From NCBI RefSeq assembly GCF_964204645.1, contig NW_027437436.1, forward strand, positions 62,001 to 126,000: 64,000 nt of DNA, read 5' to 3'. Source of the stretch: Tubulanus polymorphus (lineage: Eukaryota > Nemertea > Palaeonemertea > Tubulaniformes > Tubulanidae). The notes below the pieces were generated by a model. The model had not been told where the DNA came from and did no database searches. It worked only from the letters and a program-made list of their open reading frames with translations. Made by a program: the position numbers and the translations under genes. Position 1 is the stretch's first letter. The number at the start of each line of letters is the position of its first letter. Below are positions 52,325 to 63,005 of the stretch, piece by piece.

Positions 52325-52421
52325 TTATTTCATTCGTCTTAGTTCCAGATGTTTCTATAATGTATAAATCTCCCAGTAGCAATAAAACTGTGCAGATTAT
52401 TAAGAATAAACATGTCTTCAT
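52325..52421 (-). CDS. Signal-peptide exon of the Ig-type receptor
   Basis: ATG at 52421 opens MKTCLFLIICTVLLLLGD, a classic secretory signal (positive residue then a 15-residue hydrophobic core), followed by LYIIETSGTKTNE. It ends at GTAAGTTA in phase 1. The Ig exon 2.5 kb downstream on this strand accepts phase 1, so both probably form exons 1 and 2 of one gene. Confidence 0.55.
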
Positions 52422-52876
52422 CGTGATATAGAAAGAATTGATTCACCAATCGCTCTGGTTGAGGAAGGTTAACAGAATATTTGGATGATGAATTGATCAT
52501 GGTGTATATATCTGAGTGCTTTGTAGCCTATTCATCAAAATTCTAATTTTGATCTCGTTAAATAGATAACTAACCTATATACCAGTAATAAATGTTATTT
52601 TTCGATAAACATTGAACTTGAATTAACATATGAGTTAAAAAAAAACAGGTGCACGAATTTTCTAAAACGCGCACTGACCACATCCTATGCGTGTAACGTC
52701 ATGCGGGCAACAGTGCATACAACGAGCGCTGTACACACATTGTCGTGTAAGTTTAATCGTTTTTTTCGTACTCGGTGTCAACTGAATTCGTTAATTCAAT
52801 GATTAATCATTGGTATTATCATTATGTTCATCAGATAAATCTTAGATATAATCAAGATATGACACGATTTTGTTAC

Positions 52877-52947
52877 CTTCAATCGGCGCCAGTACAGCGT
52901 GGAAGCCGGCAATGTAAACGCGATGATCAGTAGTGTTTCCCACGCCT
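52877..52947 (-). CDS. Predicted 71 bp exon of unknown gene
   Basis: Between TATGTCTTTCAG and GTAACAAA. Two frames are open; one reads GNTTDHRVYIAGFHAVLAPI, another a hydrophobic LLIIAFTLPASTLYW. It lies upstream of the receptor's first exon on the same strand, so it would belong to a different gene. Confidence 0.25.
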
Positions 52948-53889
52948 CTGAAAGACATATAATATACCACAATGCTGATGAATGTACTATGCAGTAAAGC
53001 CGGTTATATACGATAAACGGGAATAACTCAGGGCCTTATTAATGGGTGGGGGGGGGGGGGTGACACAGGTGCGCGAACGCGCCTACCCGCACACGTTCGA
53101 GTTCCGCTTAATTGCCTCTCCTCGAAAAATGCCTTCAAATTTTCCATGCGTTGTTCATATGTCTTACACTTTATGTGGTTGGTATCCTGTTGTTTTATCA
53201 ATACAAAATTTTAAAACAGGCATGTTATCCCAATCTGTATAGGCCTACCTATCATCAGTGGTACGGTATGCATATGGGGTTTCACTCTCCAAAGGTCATG
53301 ATAGCACGGGACTTATTGCATTGAATGATTGTATGCAATGGGTCCCATGCTTCACCGCAGGAGTATGAAGTAGACATACGGCCTATATCACATATCCTTC
53401 TGGACGATTAATTTCTGTATAATTTCTGTAGCGTCTTGTTTCATCAAGGGACGTTAATCCTCAAATGGAAATGATAAGAAAAAATTATCGTCGGATAAGT
53501 CTAGAGCTTTTTACATGAGTCTTAAGTTTTTTTTTGAATGCACGGATTAGTTTTCTTAGGGTTGGAAGCATTCAATGATTACACTGCTTTGAAGTGATGA
53601 TCATTAAATCAAATTTTCAGATCTGATTATAAAGAAAATTATTCAGATTCTGCCGTATTCAAGATGGAAAATTTCATAAAAGAAAGATAGCCAGAAAGCC
53701 TTGAGAATACAGATTATAGAGGCCCTTAAATGAAAAGGTTTTCTGGTTGAGGGTCCCAGACCCTGAGGCCTACCCATAGAAATTGATACATACGGCCCTG
53801 TAACTTGAACTTTAAATAACCATGTCTTGAATTTATCATTAATTGTTCATGGACTGAGATAAAAAAGGGTGGAAATGAATATAAAGATG
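52948..53889. other. No gene recognised
   Basis: G-run at 53046-53060. No family features in the open frames. Confidence 0.4.
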
Positions 53890-53959
53890 TATGGTGGCTG
53901 ATTCGGGCCATGTAAAAAAAAATCACAAATGGTGCAAATTTTTTTCTACAGACGCCTTA

Positions 53960-54305
53960 AAGTCGTTTTATCGCGCAAAAAAACGAAAATTACCACGTTA
54001 AAACGAGAAATTACCACGTTAAAACAAGAAAAAGTCATTTTATTTCGCAATAAAACGAGAAAAAGTCGTTTTATCGCGCGATAAACTTTTTCGTTTTATT
54101 GCCACGTTAAAACGAAAAATAGCGCGATAAAACGAAAATAAAAAAATAATTTCATTGCGTTAATTTTTGGTTTTATCGCGCTAGTTTTCGTTTTAACGTG
54201 GCAATAAAACGAAAAAGTCCGTTTTTTGCGCGATAAAACGACTTTTTCTCGTTTCATTGCGCAATAAAACGACTTTTTCTTGTTTTATCGCGGTAATTTC
54301 TCGTT
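53960..54305. repeat. Lattice of CGTTTTATCGCG/CGTTTTAACGTGG short inverted repeats
   Basis: About fifteen 20-30 bp units alternate orientation (AAAACGA / TCGTTTT) with central GCGCGATA or ACGTGG, giving many possible cruciforms. Confidence 0.75.
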
Positions 54306-54309
54306 TTAA

Positions 54310-55350
54310 CCCTATGTTAACCAAGCACATTTCTAGTGGGAAAAAAATTACTCAATTCATTTTCTGAACGTGTTAAGATACTAATAGTCCATAATTATAG
54401 TTATTTTAATTGTTGCCTCTGTTTGACCTAGTTATTAAAAATGTTGCAAATTCGCAACATTGGTAAAATATGAAAAGTTTCCATAAACCTGACAAGAAAA
54501 TGTTTTCAGATCTATGCTTCTGATTTTAAAGAACATAGTTTCTTCTAATAAAAACTTACAAAATATTGTGATTTAGTCTTCAAACACAGCATTTTGAACA
54601 ACAATTTCAGTCATAACCACCTGGGCATAGTCTACCCCTCTGGTGAATCTCGATATGGTCAGTCCATGACCCAAGAAATCATATCTAACATCATCATGTA
54701 ATAGGTTTATAACAGACCTACGTTTATTCGTGGCTGGAGGGGATAATTGGGCTTCAAGACATTGGTGACCAACATGAGATTTCTTACCAGCATCGATCAT
54801 GGCTTCAGCAACTGAAGCCCAATACCTCCTCATCATGAAATCTTATAAATAAGTACTGTGAATGCTAGGATAAAAAGGCTCTAATCAATAGAAATAGATT
54901 TAAAGGGGGAAACGTCAATTAAAAAATATTTGTCAAAATTTTATTTCACCCTGTCAACCAATGTTGTATTTTTGCACACCAAAATTCATGGACCAAATTA
55001 CAGATTTTCAAATGTAAAAAAAATTGAACTCAATATATATATGTACTCTATAGGCTTTATATTTCAATATTAACATGTGATGTTTTCAAGGAAACAACAA
55101 GTTCTTGCTTTGGTAAAATCGAGCAGAACTTGCCTTCAAAAATTTGACACACTTAGGTCATGGAGGCAGTGACTTGCAATGCCGACCATTGTAAGGTATT
55201 GTAAGGTGCTGCCATCTCTTGGGGCTTAAAAGAACTACTTTTATGTTGCGATTCTACAACATTGGTTAATAATGGACAAATATTAATAATAAGGGTACCA
55301 ACCGACCCCAAAAATGTTGTTGCAAATTCGCAATCCTGGTTAACATAGGG
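54310..55350 (-). mobile_element. piggyBac-family element, decayed, in TTAA
   Basis: 1041 bp, starts CCCTATGTTAACCA and ends TGGTTAACATAGGG, flanked by TTAA on both sides (54306-54309, 55351-55354), the exact target of piggyBac. Subterminal TGTTGCAAATTCGCAA occurs near both ends. A transposase remnant lies on the minus strand. Confidence 0.85.
54573..54836 (-). pseudogene. piggyBac transposase C-terminal remnant
   Basis: 87 codons. LHDDVRYDFLGHGL resembles the DVRYDxxGH segment just before the cysteine-rich domain of piggyBac transposases. After TRG the frame loses the cysteines, but another frame shows CPGGYD and NCCSKCCV, so a frameshift has hit the zinc-binding end. Sits inside an element with TTAA and CCCT ends, which fits. 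Confidence 0.6.
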
Positions 55351-55462
55351 TTAACGTAGTAATTTTCGTTTTATTGCGCAATGAAACGACTTTTAAGCGT
55401 CAGCAAAAAAGAATTGTAACGTTTGTGATTTTTTTATTACATGGCCCGAATCAGCCACCATA

Positions 55463-55962
55463 TGAAACCCCTACTGTGTCATCATCACCTCCATCTACAT
55501 GGGTGTCAGATGAGCTACGCGATGTGAAAATTCCTTCAAATTCACACCTTTCAATCACTTATATTTCAGTAATCCATCACTCATTGCAGCTAAAATATCT
55601 CAAAATTATTTAAAAGTAGTTATGTAACATAATCTATCGTTAAAAACGAAAGCTATTGTGGGCTACACTTGATCTTTTAGCAATCAGAGGAAGCGAAAAG
55701 TAAAAACGTTTGAAGGAGAAATTGTCGGACCCTCCCAGAGCTGATTGTAGCAGCCCTATGGGCGATGTTCCTTTCATGAAGTCAAGAACGATATTGCCGC
55801 AACATTTTCAGGCCCGTAGTCAGCCATGTATTGAATTTCGTGTAAGTGATGGAACGTCATTTCACGTAAATGTTGGATCCTGTGAGAATATGAGCAGACA
55901 ATTTTTGAAAATAAAATGCAAATTGTCGAGAAGCAATTTCACAACTTCTAATATAGTTGGAA
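55463..55962. other. No gene recognised
   Basis: Open frames in + are short; one piece (PTVSSSPPSTWVSDELRDV) is coding-like but has no splice or family support. Confidence 0.35.
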
Positions 55963-56208
55963 CTATGGTTGAACGAAAATGAAAAAACCAATGAAAGTTT
56001 TACTAATGAGTGAAATTGGTGTCCACACTTTTTTGGTGGCATCTGAGCGGAAATTCGTCAGTGACAACTCGATACTCCGTTGCTCATAAGATCGCAGCCA
56101 AGATTTAGTTTTCAAATCGTCTTGTCGCCATTCTCCTGAACTGACCCGTTGCGGCGTATAGAACCGTCTGTCTAGTTTCTCGACTACTTTGTCGCCAAAC
56201 ATCTCCAT
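55963..56208 (-). CDS. Possible exon, unknown protein
   Basis: After CGATTTTTCAG an ATG opens MEMFGDKVVEKLDRRFYTPQ, hydrophilic for about 60 codons, with a hydrophobic end (ISKTFIGFFIFV). No homologue recognised. The acceptor just before the ATG suggests a first coding exon with a 5' untranslated exon upstream. Confidence 0.3.
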   Translation of the reverse strand: MEMFGDKVVEKLDRRFYTPQRVSSGEWRQDDLKTKSWLRSYEQRSIELSLTNFRSDATKKVWTPISLISKTFIGFFIFVQP

Positions 56209-57030
56209 TCAGCCGTAGCTGAAAAATCGAGGACTCTGCAAAACAATATATTTGATAATCAGACGCCATCTAACAGAATAGGCTATAGCATAGTGTCTGC
56301 TATGAATAGACGATATTCCCACAATACAAAATGGTTTACCAGATCGATGAATGACCTGATGAACATGGATGCATTCAGCGCCACCTTGAACTATAAAGTA
56401 GGTTGGACAAACACATTTCTTTCAATTAGTTTTCGGAATTTTGCATAAATCTCATCATCAGAGAAAGAATGCTATGTTCAAATATGGAACGAAAGCTATA
56501 TAGAACGAATATTGACATTTGAAATCATGAGTCCCTTTGCTTCCATATTTTACAGCTGGTTGAATGTAAAGAATACGTGTGGCATCAGAAAACCGAAAAC
56601 TTCAACTCAGATAACTTATAGCCATTTTCCGGCGTGCTGATGATGCTAGCCTGCGCAATACCTCTTGCTTTCTTCATGACCTGCTTTGAACAGAACTTTA
56701 TCGCGTGAAACCTATAATCATCTCATCGGATTCATCTCTTCAGCCGATCAAACTCATTAAACTCAAAGAAACCTGTACTCGAAGAGAAACCTCGTACTGT
56801 AAGTGTCCCAAACCAGAGTTGGACGTAGAACTTATCAAATCGAGGACAAGACGGCTACAATCATAAAAGGTCTAACGCACTTTATTTTCGAATGTGTGAA
56901 ACGCACAGGTTACAGATACACAGTGAACACGAGCGTGTAGTTAAAAGTCTTTTTAGTTGTAGAGAGCCTATGGTTTCCTCTATCAGAATACTGTGGCGAA
57001 TGCACAGAAGTAGCAAACGTAAAGGAAAAT
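56209..57030. other. No gene recognised
   Basis: Host DNA without supported features. Confidence 0.35.
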
Positions 57031-57190
57031 TAAACCACCCATGAAACAGCTTACCTACACTACACAATATCAGTTTATATGAATTCAAACCACACAAAAC
57101 AGCTCACCAACACTACATAATACCAGATTAATATGAATTCAAACCACACGAAACAGCTTACCAACAGCTTACCAATACTACCTACATACT
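57031..57190. repeat. Tandem repeat of about 65 bp
   Basis: Two and a half units with AAACCACACRAAACAGCTYACC, ACTACAYAATAYCAG and ATATGAATTCAAACC. Confidence 0.75.
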
Positions 57191-58139
57191 ACCTACAACA
57201 ACATACTAACATAAAGCACACAGAATAAAGACCAAAAAAGATAATAAACTAAATTCACTGAAACTTAACAGACCTAAAAGAAAAACTGTTGCCAGTGGGC
57301 AACAGTAAGAAACCTCGATTTTAGCACGCACATGTACTTTTCATAATTGCCATTGTAGTTCTTCCATGGCGTTAATTAAATAAACGCGTTGGGAAGTTAA
57401 ATACTGTTGTTTTATGGCTTAGAGTACATTAGTGTTCGTAGGTGGCGGGGGAATTGCTTTCTATACACAATAGAAATGGGTCCAAACTCAAACAAATAAC
57501 ACAATGTTTTCCAGACGGCTGGGTGATTAGAAAACACAATCATACCTAATTACTTAAATTACGAAGCTTTGTAAACATAATAATCCACGATAATGATAAT
57601 AAGGTTTGAGCGTTGTGTGTGTGGGCTACGAGCAAATTGCGGGGTGTGGGTTAATGTATTATTATTACTATTTTAATGTTACAGTTTCTTATGACAATCG
57701 GCAATATTGAGTCCGATCGGCCAAATTTTTCTTAAGATGATAAGACCATATAAAGATCAGTAAGATAATCGATCCAAGTGTCTTCAGAATTTTCCTGCGA
57801 AAACTTCAAAATGTGTCTTAAAATACACCTTTACACAAAATATCAAAACAATTCATTTACTCGTCTTCAACACTTCCACAAAATGACTGGATTCCATCTA
57901 CGGACGGACGGACGACGGACGAAAAGTGAACGAGCTGCCGAAGTATGAACATTGCAAAGCGTTTAAACGGACGTTTCCTCGTGGAAAACTTTTCACACGT
58001 TTGCAAAGGGTACCAATGTACTTTATACAAAACTTTTTTTTACCTTCGATAAACGGTTTCGTGATTACTGCCAGCAATCACGCGTAGTTATCGGTCTATT
58101 TAATAAAATTACTACTAATTTGACATTATTTCATTCGAA
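57191..58139. other. Upstream region of the Cys-rich peptide gene
   Basis: Contains a GGACGGACGGACGACGGACGAAAAGTGAACG repeat piece (in two parts, 57900-57932) also seen at 15533. No gene recognised. Confidence 0.4.
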
Positions 58140-58147
58140 TATAAATA
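58140..58147 (+). promoter_or_regulatory. TATA box of the Cys-rich peptide gene
   Basis: TATAAATA lies 84 bp before the ATG at 58224, leaving room for a start site about 30 bp downstream and a 5' leader of about 50 bp. Confidence 0.5.
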
Positions 58148-58223
58148 AAGAGAGACTGGCGATCGAGTTGTCATTTGTTTTACTTGGATTCACTGGAGAG
58201 TCAACCTTGCGAGCGCTGCCATT

Positions 58224-59735
58224 ATGATGAAGACGGTCATTGCATTTTTGTGTAAGTTGATATTTAGTTATTTGAAAATCCGTCAAATCAAAAACACTAA
58301 AAATCTTTTCGAATAGTAACTAACTGTTTTGCCGCAAACGTTTTCGGGAGCTACATTTCCCTTGTTCAGGCATATTGCAAGTGAATACATTCACAAAGGA
58401 GGGTTCCCCCATTTTGTTCGCAGTGCGCATGCTCAGTTGTATTTTTGAACAGATGCGTGGAATCGATGAACACCAATACCGCAACACCGTCGAGAACTGT
58501 GTTACTGTATTGTAGGCATGTGCCCGCGTTCGTAATAAGGGCGTAAACTATTGTTAATACACTGATACATACGTGTGTACGGTCTACTACTTATCGGACG
58601 GAAAACCTGCTCATCAAACCCGGAAGTAGCGTTTGCTTACTCGATCATATTGTTTAGAACTTACACAGAAAAGACTTTTTGATGAGTGTAACGAATTAGA
58701 AATTTGCCTCACAGAGATCAACTTTTGGAGAATACTTAATGCATAAAATGAGATTCCAAATTTTAAATTTCCAAACCACATTATCCAATGCAGCCCCTTT
58801 GAAAGAGATTCGAATGATTTTGATTTCGATCTTTTATTTTCAATCATACTAATTTCCCTTTCAAGCATGTATGTGCAATCATTTGAAAGCTTAACGACGG
58901 CAGAAAATCAATTTCAAAACTTTTCATCGTATAAAATAGTAAAAAAGGTGCCCGGGTTGACGGGTATATTTGACGCAATTTTGATTGTAGGTTTAGCCGC
59001 GAACAACGCTGATACAGCTTGTGTAGTGCACCACACGTGTGGGTCCGGTGTTTACAAACATAATGGAAAGCATGCGAACTGCAAACAAGATGGCGGAAAC
59101 TAAATCGCCCCGTAGTGTGAGAAAAATGCGGATGGGTTCGTTTTTAACTTGGTTTGAACAGAAGAGGGGTATTGTGCCCGCCCCTTATATGGTGCTTAGA
59201 TGCAGATATGGCCTCGGGCGATTTCTGGCTGGTTATCAATTAGATGGATGATTCATTCGCACGTTTTCTAAAAACATCTTTTAAATGATATTCTGTTTTC
59301 CTTGATCGTGTATTTCAAGTCGTAGCAATTTTTGCTATCGTACTCGCAAACGATAAGGAGGAAGCGTTTCTGAAAACTTGTAATCAACAGTGCGCCGCGC
59401 AAGCAGGAAGCGTTCCCGAAGAACAAAGAGAAATGATGTCAGCTATGTGTGACAAGTACGTTCATTTTCTTCTCTTAATCAGTGCAATAATTCGTCACTG
59501 GTTCAAGTGATATATTAATGTGTTCATTAATGGGAAAATGATGAGCTTTAACTGCGGGAAAATAAGTCATGGAGGATAAATGAAATATCTAAAATGTTGA
59601 ATTCTCATTGCCAGGATGTGTAAGCTTACCGCTCCGTGTATGTCAAACTGTGCCGCAGGGCCTTCATCTGAAATGGATGCGTGTATGCAGAAATGTCAGG
59701 ATGATGCACGACGCGTCGCCATGGGTCACCAATAA
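58224..59735 (+). CDS. Secreted cysteine-rich peptide with four CX3C motifs (three exons)
   Basis: Exons 58224-58251, 59320-59455 and 59615-59735, all with GT-AG borders (GTAAGT; TTTCAAG; GTACG; TTGCCAG) and joining in phase (285 bp, 94 codons plus stop). Exon 1 gives MMKTVIAFL, exon 2 continues a signal peptide (VAIFAIVLA) with likely cleavage before NDKEEAF. The mature part has eight cysteines spaced C-x3-C-x18-C-x3-C-x5-C-x3-C-x10-C-x3-C, suggesting helices clamped by disulfides. Met and Gln rich. Not recognised; defence, venom-like or structural roles are all possible and none is shown. AATAAA overlaps the stop. Intron 1 is 1068 bp. Confidence 0.75.
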
Positions 59736-60792
59736 ATTCAACTGAATTTCCGTCAACTTGTAAACATCGTTATAATTAAACGTTCAATCTGAGACAATTC
59801 ACGATAAGTTTCTCGTATTTCTTCACTATGATTGAAGTGTTCATTTTATACTTGAATCGTTAATTTGGGTCTATACTCAATACCGATAGAAAATTGCTCG
59901 GTCGTCATTTTTAAAACATCGAATCCATTCGAAAATTGAAAGAGGAAAATTACGTTTTATCAGTGTCGACACCACAATACTTCATGTTTTGAATTTAAAT
60001 TTGTATGGTTTATGACGATTCCATCTACTAGAAGTTCGCGGTGAGATATTCGTACATTCTATTTCGCTTTCTTTATTTGAACTTCGCAAGTCGGATGGGT
60101 TTTATATGAGATAGGTCCTTTTTGACGTCTAGGAGCAAATGCGACACTTTGTTACAGGAAACCAATAAATTTGGATCGCGCTGAGCGACACTACTGACAA
60201 GCGTATCGGACTAAAGGACAACAAAGAGAAGCATGATACCATTCACATGATGTATTTTCATCTAATTTTTTTAGGCATTTTAATCGGAATCAAGATAATC
60301 CACATAATGTTAAGACCTGGGAGATAGATTCATCATTTACCGAATATACGAAATAATTTCGACTAGATTGAATCTCAGTTACAATGTGGAGCTTAAACTC
60401 CGTTACGTTAACGATAACACACAAACTTCCGGCAAGTGTAGATACGATATAACATGATATTGATATAAGTATACAAAGTGCTTTCTACTAGAAATGGTTG
60501 GTTTTTTTAAATATTTTTGACTTTATTTGACAAAAAAAATTATAATGTTCAAGGTTTGCTCAGGTACAAAGAACATTTATAGCAACACCATAATAATAAT
60601 TGTTAACAAGAAAAGGGTCAAGTCATGTACATTATTAACATATAGATACATAAGATTGGAAGAACATAAGAGAGAAAAGAAAACGATAACAATAACAACA
60701 GTGGTAATAATTGAAATGTGATGAGAGAAAAAAGAAAACAATTTAAAAAAAGAACAGAAAATTAATTAAGGAAAGAAAACAATTGTCGGTTA
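59736..60792. other. 3' flank, then low-complexity AT-rich DNA
   Basis: 60527-60780 is A-rich with ATAATAATTG and AGAAAAGAAAAC runs; probably the tail side of the LINE that follows on the minus strand. Confidence 0.45.
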
Positions 60793-61745
60793 CTAAACAG
60801 TGTGCTGGTGGTCATGTATAAATTTTGCAGTATTCCGAGTGACTGTAGAGTTAATGTTGAATGAAAAGTTAGAGTCGCCAAATAGTAGTATATGACATTT
60901 TTCAGATAACGATTTTGAAAAGAAAAAGTTAGATAAATCAGGGGATATTTCATCAAGGTTTGTAAGTAGTGGCTGGATGTGACATCGATAAAGGAAATGC
61001 CGGCACTGAATTAAGAAGTGCTGCCGACTAAGTTTAGCGTTACAAAAATGACAGAGTGGATTTGTATTGACAAAATTGTGGGAGTTGGGAGCGAAGAAAA
61101 AGGTCAACCCTTACTCTATTCAGACATATCTCCTCCTTGCGATTAAGGTTCGGAAAAAATTTTTTCTAATTCTTCCTATAACAGATTTTGCTCTTGAACT
61201 GAGATAAGGTAGGAATTTTACGAGTTATTACATCAGTGTTATTCCAGGCTATTATTAAATTCAACAGAGGAGAAGTTATAGATTTCTCAATTAAATTCGG
61301 TGGGATACGAAAAGGTAAAGAATTTCGCATGTCTCTAGCTGGATGCTTGCGGTAGCATTGAAAGAGAGAAGATACGTAGGGAGGTGACATGCCTTTATCT
61401 AGTTTAAACATAAAAAGTTGTTGACGTTCAAAACGTCTGGATGAAAAAGTGCCATTTTAAAACGCTAAATGCTTTGGCAGGGTTGGAGCCATGAATGCAC
61501 CCCGAGACGTTTATGGCTGCTCTATAATGCAGTCTTTCCAAACTATCAAGATTTACCTTATTTGCGCTATTGTACAGCAAATCGCAATATTCGTAACGTG
61601 GGTAAATAAATAAATGGTTTAAAGTATTCAGGTGAACGGTGTTAAGTCTGTGCGGTGATAGCTCAGGATTGAGAAGTCTTTTAATTTTTTCTGGTCGTTT
61701 TAACTTTTTCTGGAAATGGTTTGTTGTACAGATAAACCAATAGAA
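60793..61745 (-). mobile_element. Non-LTR retrotransposon 3' part (reverse transcriptase end), decayed
   Basis: Minus strand, in order from 61745: YPRYEYCDLLYN-like block, LERLHYRAAINVSGCIHGSN, MFKLDKGMSPPYVSSLF with IPPNLIEKSI and WNN (61166-61411), then a CHFCNAKLSRQHFLIQCRHF zinc-knuckle-like block (60793-61107). This is the usual end of a LINE reverse transcriptase. Frames change several times, so it is inactive. Clade uncertain. Confidence 0.7.
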
Positions 61746-62082
61746 TGAGAGATATCATTATAGATGGGTAGCTTTTTTCATTTGAAGGCATCGGCTTTCG
61801 GATTCAGACGATGAGATCGATGAAAACAGTACTACGCCAGTTATTTCGCGAAAGAACTTTGACCCAAGAACACCACAACACAGAGTGATCGACGAAACAA
61901 GATTAGCTTCAATATATGAAAATCTACACACCACAGCCCCTAGATCAACACTCGTCTCGGTATTGTTGTTGCAGAACAATTCACACTCGGCACCTGCCCT
62001 TCCACAAACTATCCAGGAAATAATTGATAAGAAGAGGATTCTAAAATAATTGAAGCGATAATTTCAATGTCGAATATGCAAA
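61746..62082. other. No gene recognised
   Basis: Sequence between the LINE and the YqaJ remnant; may contain more 5' LINE sequence. Confidence 0.35.
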
Positions 62083-62760
62083 TTGAAGCACTCGAGAGTT
62101 CATCGAGAGTTCGGCAGAATTACTGGGTCCGTGTGCTACAACGTATACACCAAGGTACGTAACTTGAACGATTATCATCACTGCTCGATCGTAGGCCCAT
62201 TGATTATAATGAAAAAAACTATCTTTTCATTCAAGGTCAACACAAATCAAGGGCAGCAGATGTCGACTGCGAATTAAGTCTACTTGTTCGAATTTGTACG
62301 GCTGGTCCTTCATTAGCTGGAGTTCCAGCTCTAATTTGGGGAAACGAGAAGGAGGAACAGGCACAATTGAAGTTCCTGTCGACGATAAAAGAGAGGGGTC
62401 ATGTCGATTATTCTTTATCGGCATGTGGTCTGTTATGCGACAAACAGAAGCCCTATATCACTGCGTCCCCGGATGCTATTTTCGAATGTAAATGCTGTGG
62501 GAAGTTTGTCGCGGAAATTAAATGCCCGTATTCGATCAGAGGGGAAGACAAATTCTGGAGAATTATGACAATACGACATTTTTGGTCATGAACGGTGGTC
62601 AAATTCAACTGAATCGCAGCAGTCACTACTACAGTCATATGAACTGCGAAATGAAAGTGACGAGCATTCCGGCGTGTTTCTTCGTTGTGTGGACAGGTCA
62701 CAATGATCTGTTCATTGAACAAATTTCATTTGATAATGATACTCATCGTCAGCCTTCAGA
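62083..62760 (+). pseudogene. YqaJ-type nuclease gene remnant
   Basis: Plus strand: a first block ending at CAAGGTACGTAAC (donor-like, about 62155), then an exon from about 62251 with ALIWGNEKEEQAQLKFL, SACGLLCDKQKPYITASPDAIFE and VAEIKCPYS, which match the YqaJ/lambda-exonuclease core (Asp of ASPDAI, Glu and Lys of EIKC). A frameshift near 62555 moves the rest (SSHYYSHMNCEMKV, FFVVWTGHNDLFIEQI) to another frame. Such genes are often carried by invertebrate mobile elements. One foldback-family end (63064-63083) lies nearby. Confidence 0.65.
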
Positions 62761-62762
62761 CC

Positions 62763-62860
62763 TGACGATGATCTCTAGTGTGAGATCGAAACGTCGTGTT
62801 CTTATATTTTAGATTGAATCAATTAATAAATTCTCGATTTTAGATTTCTTTTAATTTGTA
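62763..62860. repeat. Hairpin plus AT tail, family of 19361-19535
   Basis: CTGACGATGATCTC...GAGATCGAAACGTCG hairpin (62763-62796) then TCTCGATTTTAGATTTCTTTTAATTTG. Confidence 0.6.
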
Positions 62861-62879
62861 AATAGTGGGAGAAAACTAA

Positions 62880-63005
62880 ACTCCTTGAATTCTCGCGCGA
62901 GAAAACCAAACTTTTTGAATTCTCGCGCGAGAAAACCGAAATGTTTTGTTTTCTCGCGCGAAAAAACCAAAAGTTTTGAATTCTCGCGCGAGAAAACCAA
63001 AAAAT
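62880..63005. repeat. Tandem palindromic repeat TTCTCGCGCGAGAA, four units
   Basis: Units of 30-35 bp (GAATTCTCGCGCGAGAAAACCAAA) at about 62888, 62920, 62950 and 62980; each contains a perfect 14 bp palindrome. Confidence 0.85.

Larger units (their letters stand above)
53890..55462. mobile_element. Foldback element with Zisupton-like or unknown ends, interrupted by a piggyBac insertion
   Basis: Ends TATGGTGGCTGATTCGGGCC (left) and its complement (right, 55443-55462) extend into about 90 bp imperfect inverted repeats. Inside are many CGTTTTATCGCG / CGTTTTAACGTGG units (53960-54305 and 55355-55400). Removing the nested insertion (54310-55350) leaves about 530 bp. One more end of this family is at 63064-63083. 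The superfamily is not established. Confidence 0.65.

Noticed and set aside
62763-62796. Hammerhead ribozyme in the hairpin repeat (CTGACGA ... GAAAC words)
   Set aside because: The words are present, but an extra base separates CTGACGA from the stem, the sister copy at 19427-19460 has lost the GA, and no convincing stems I and III can be drawn.
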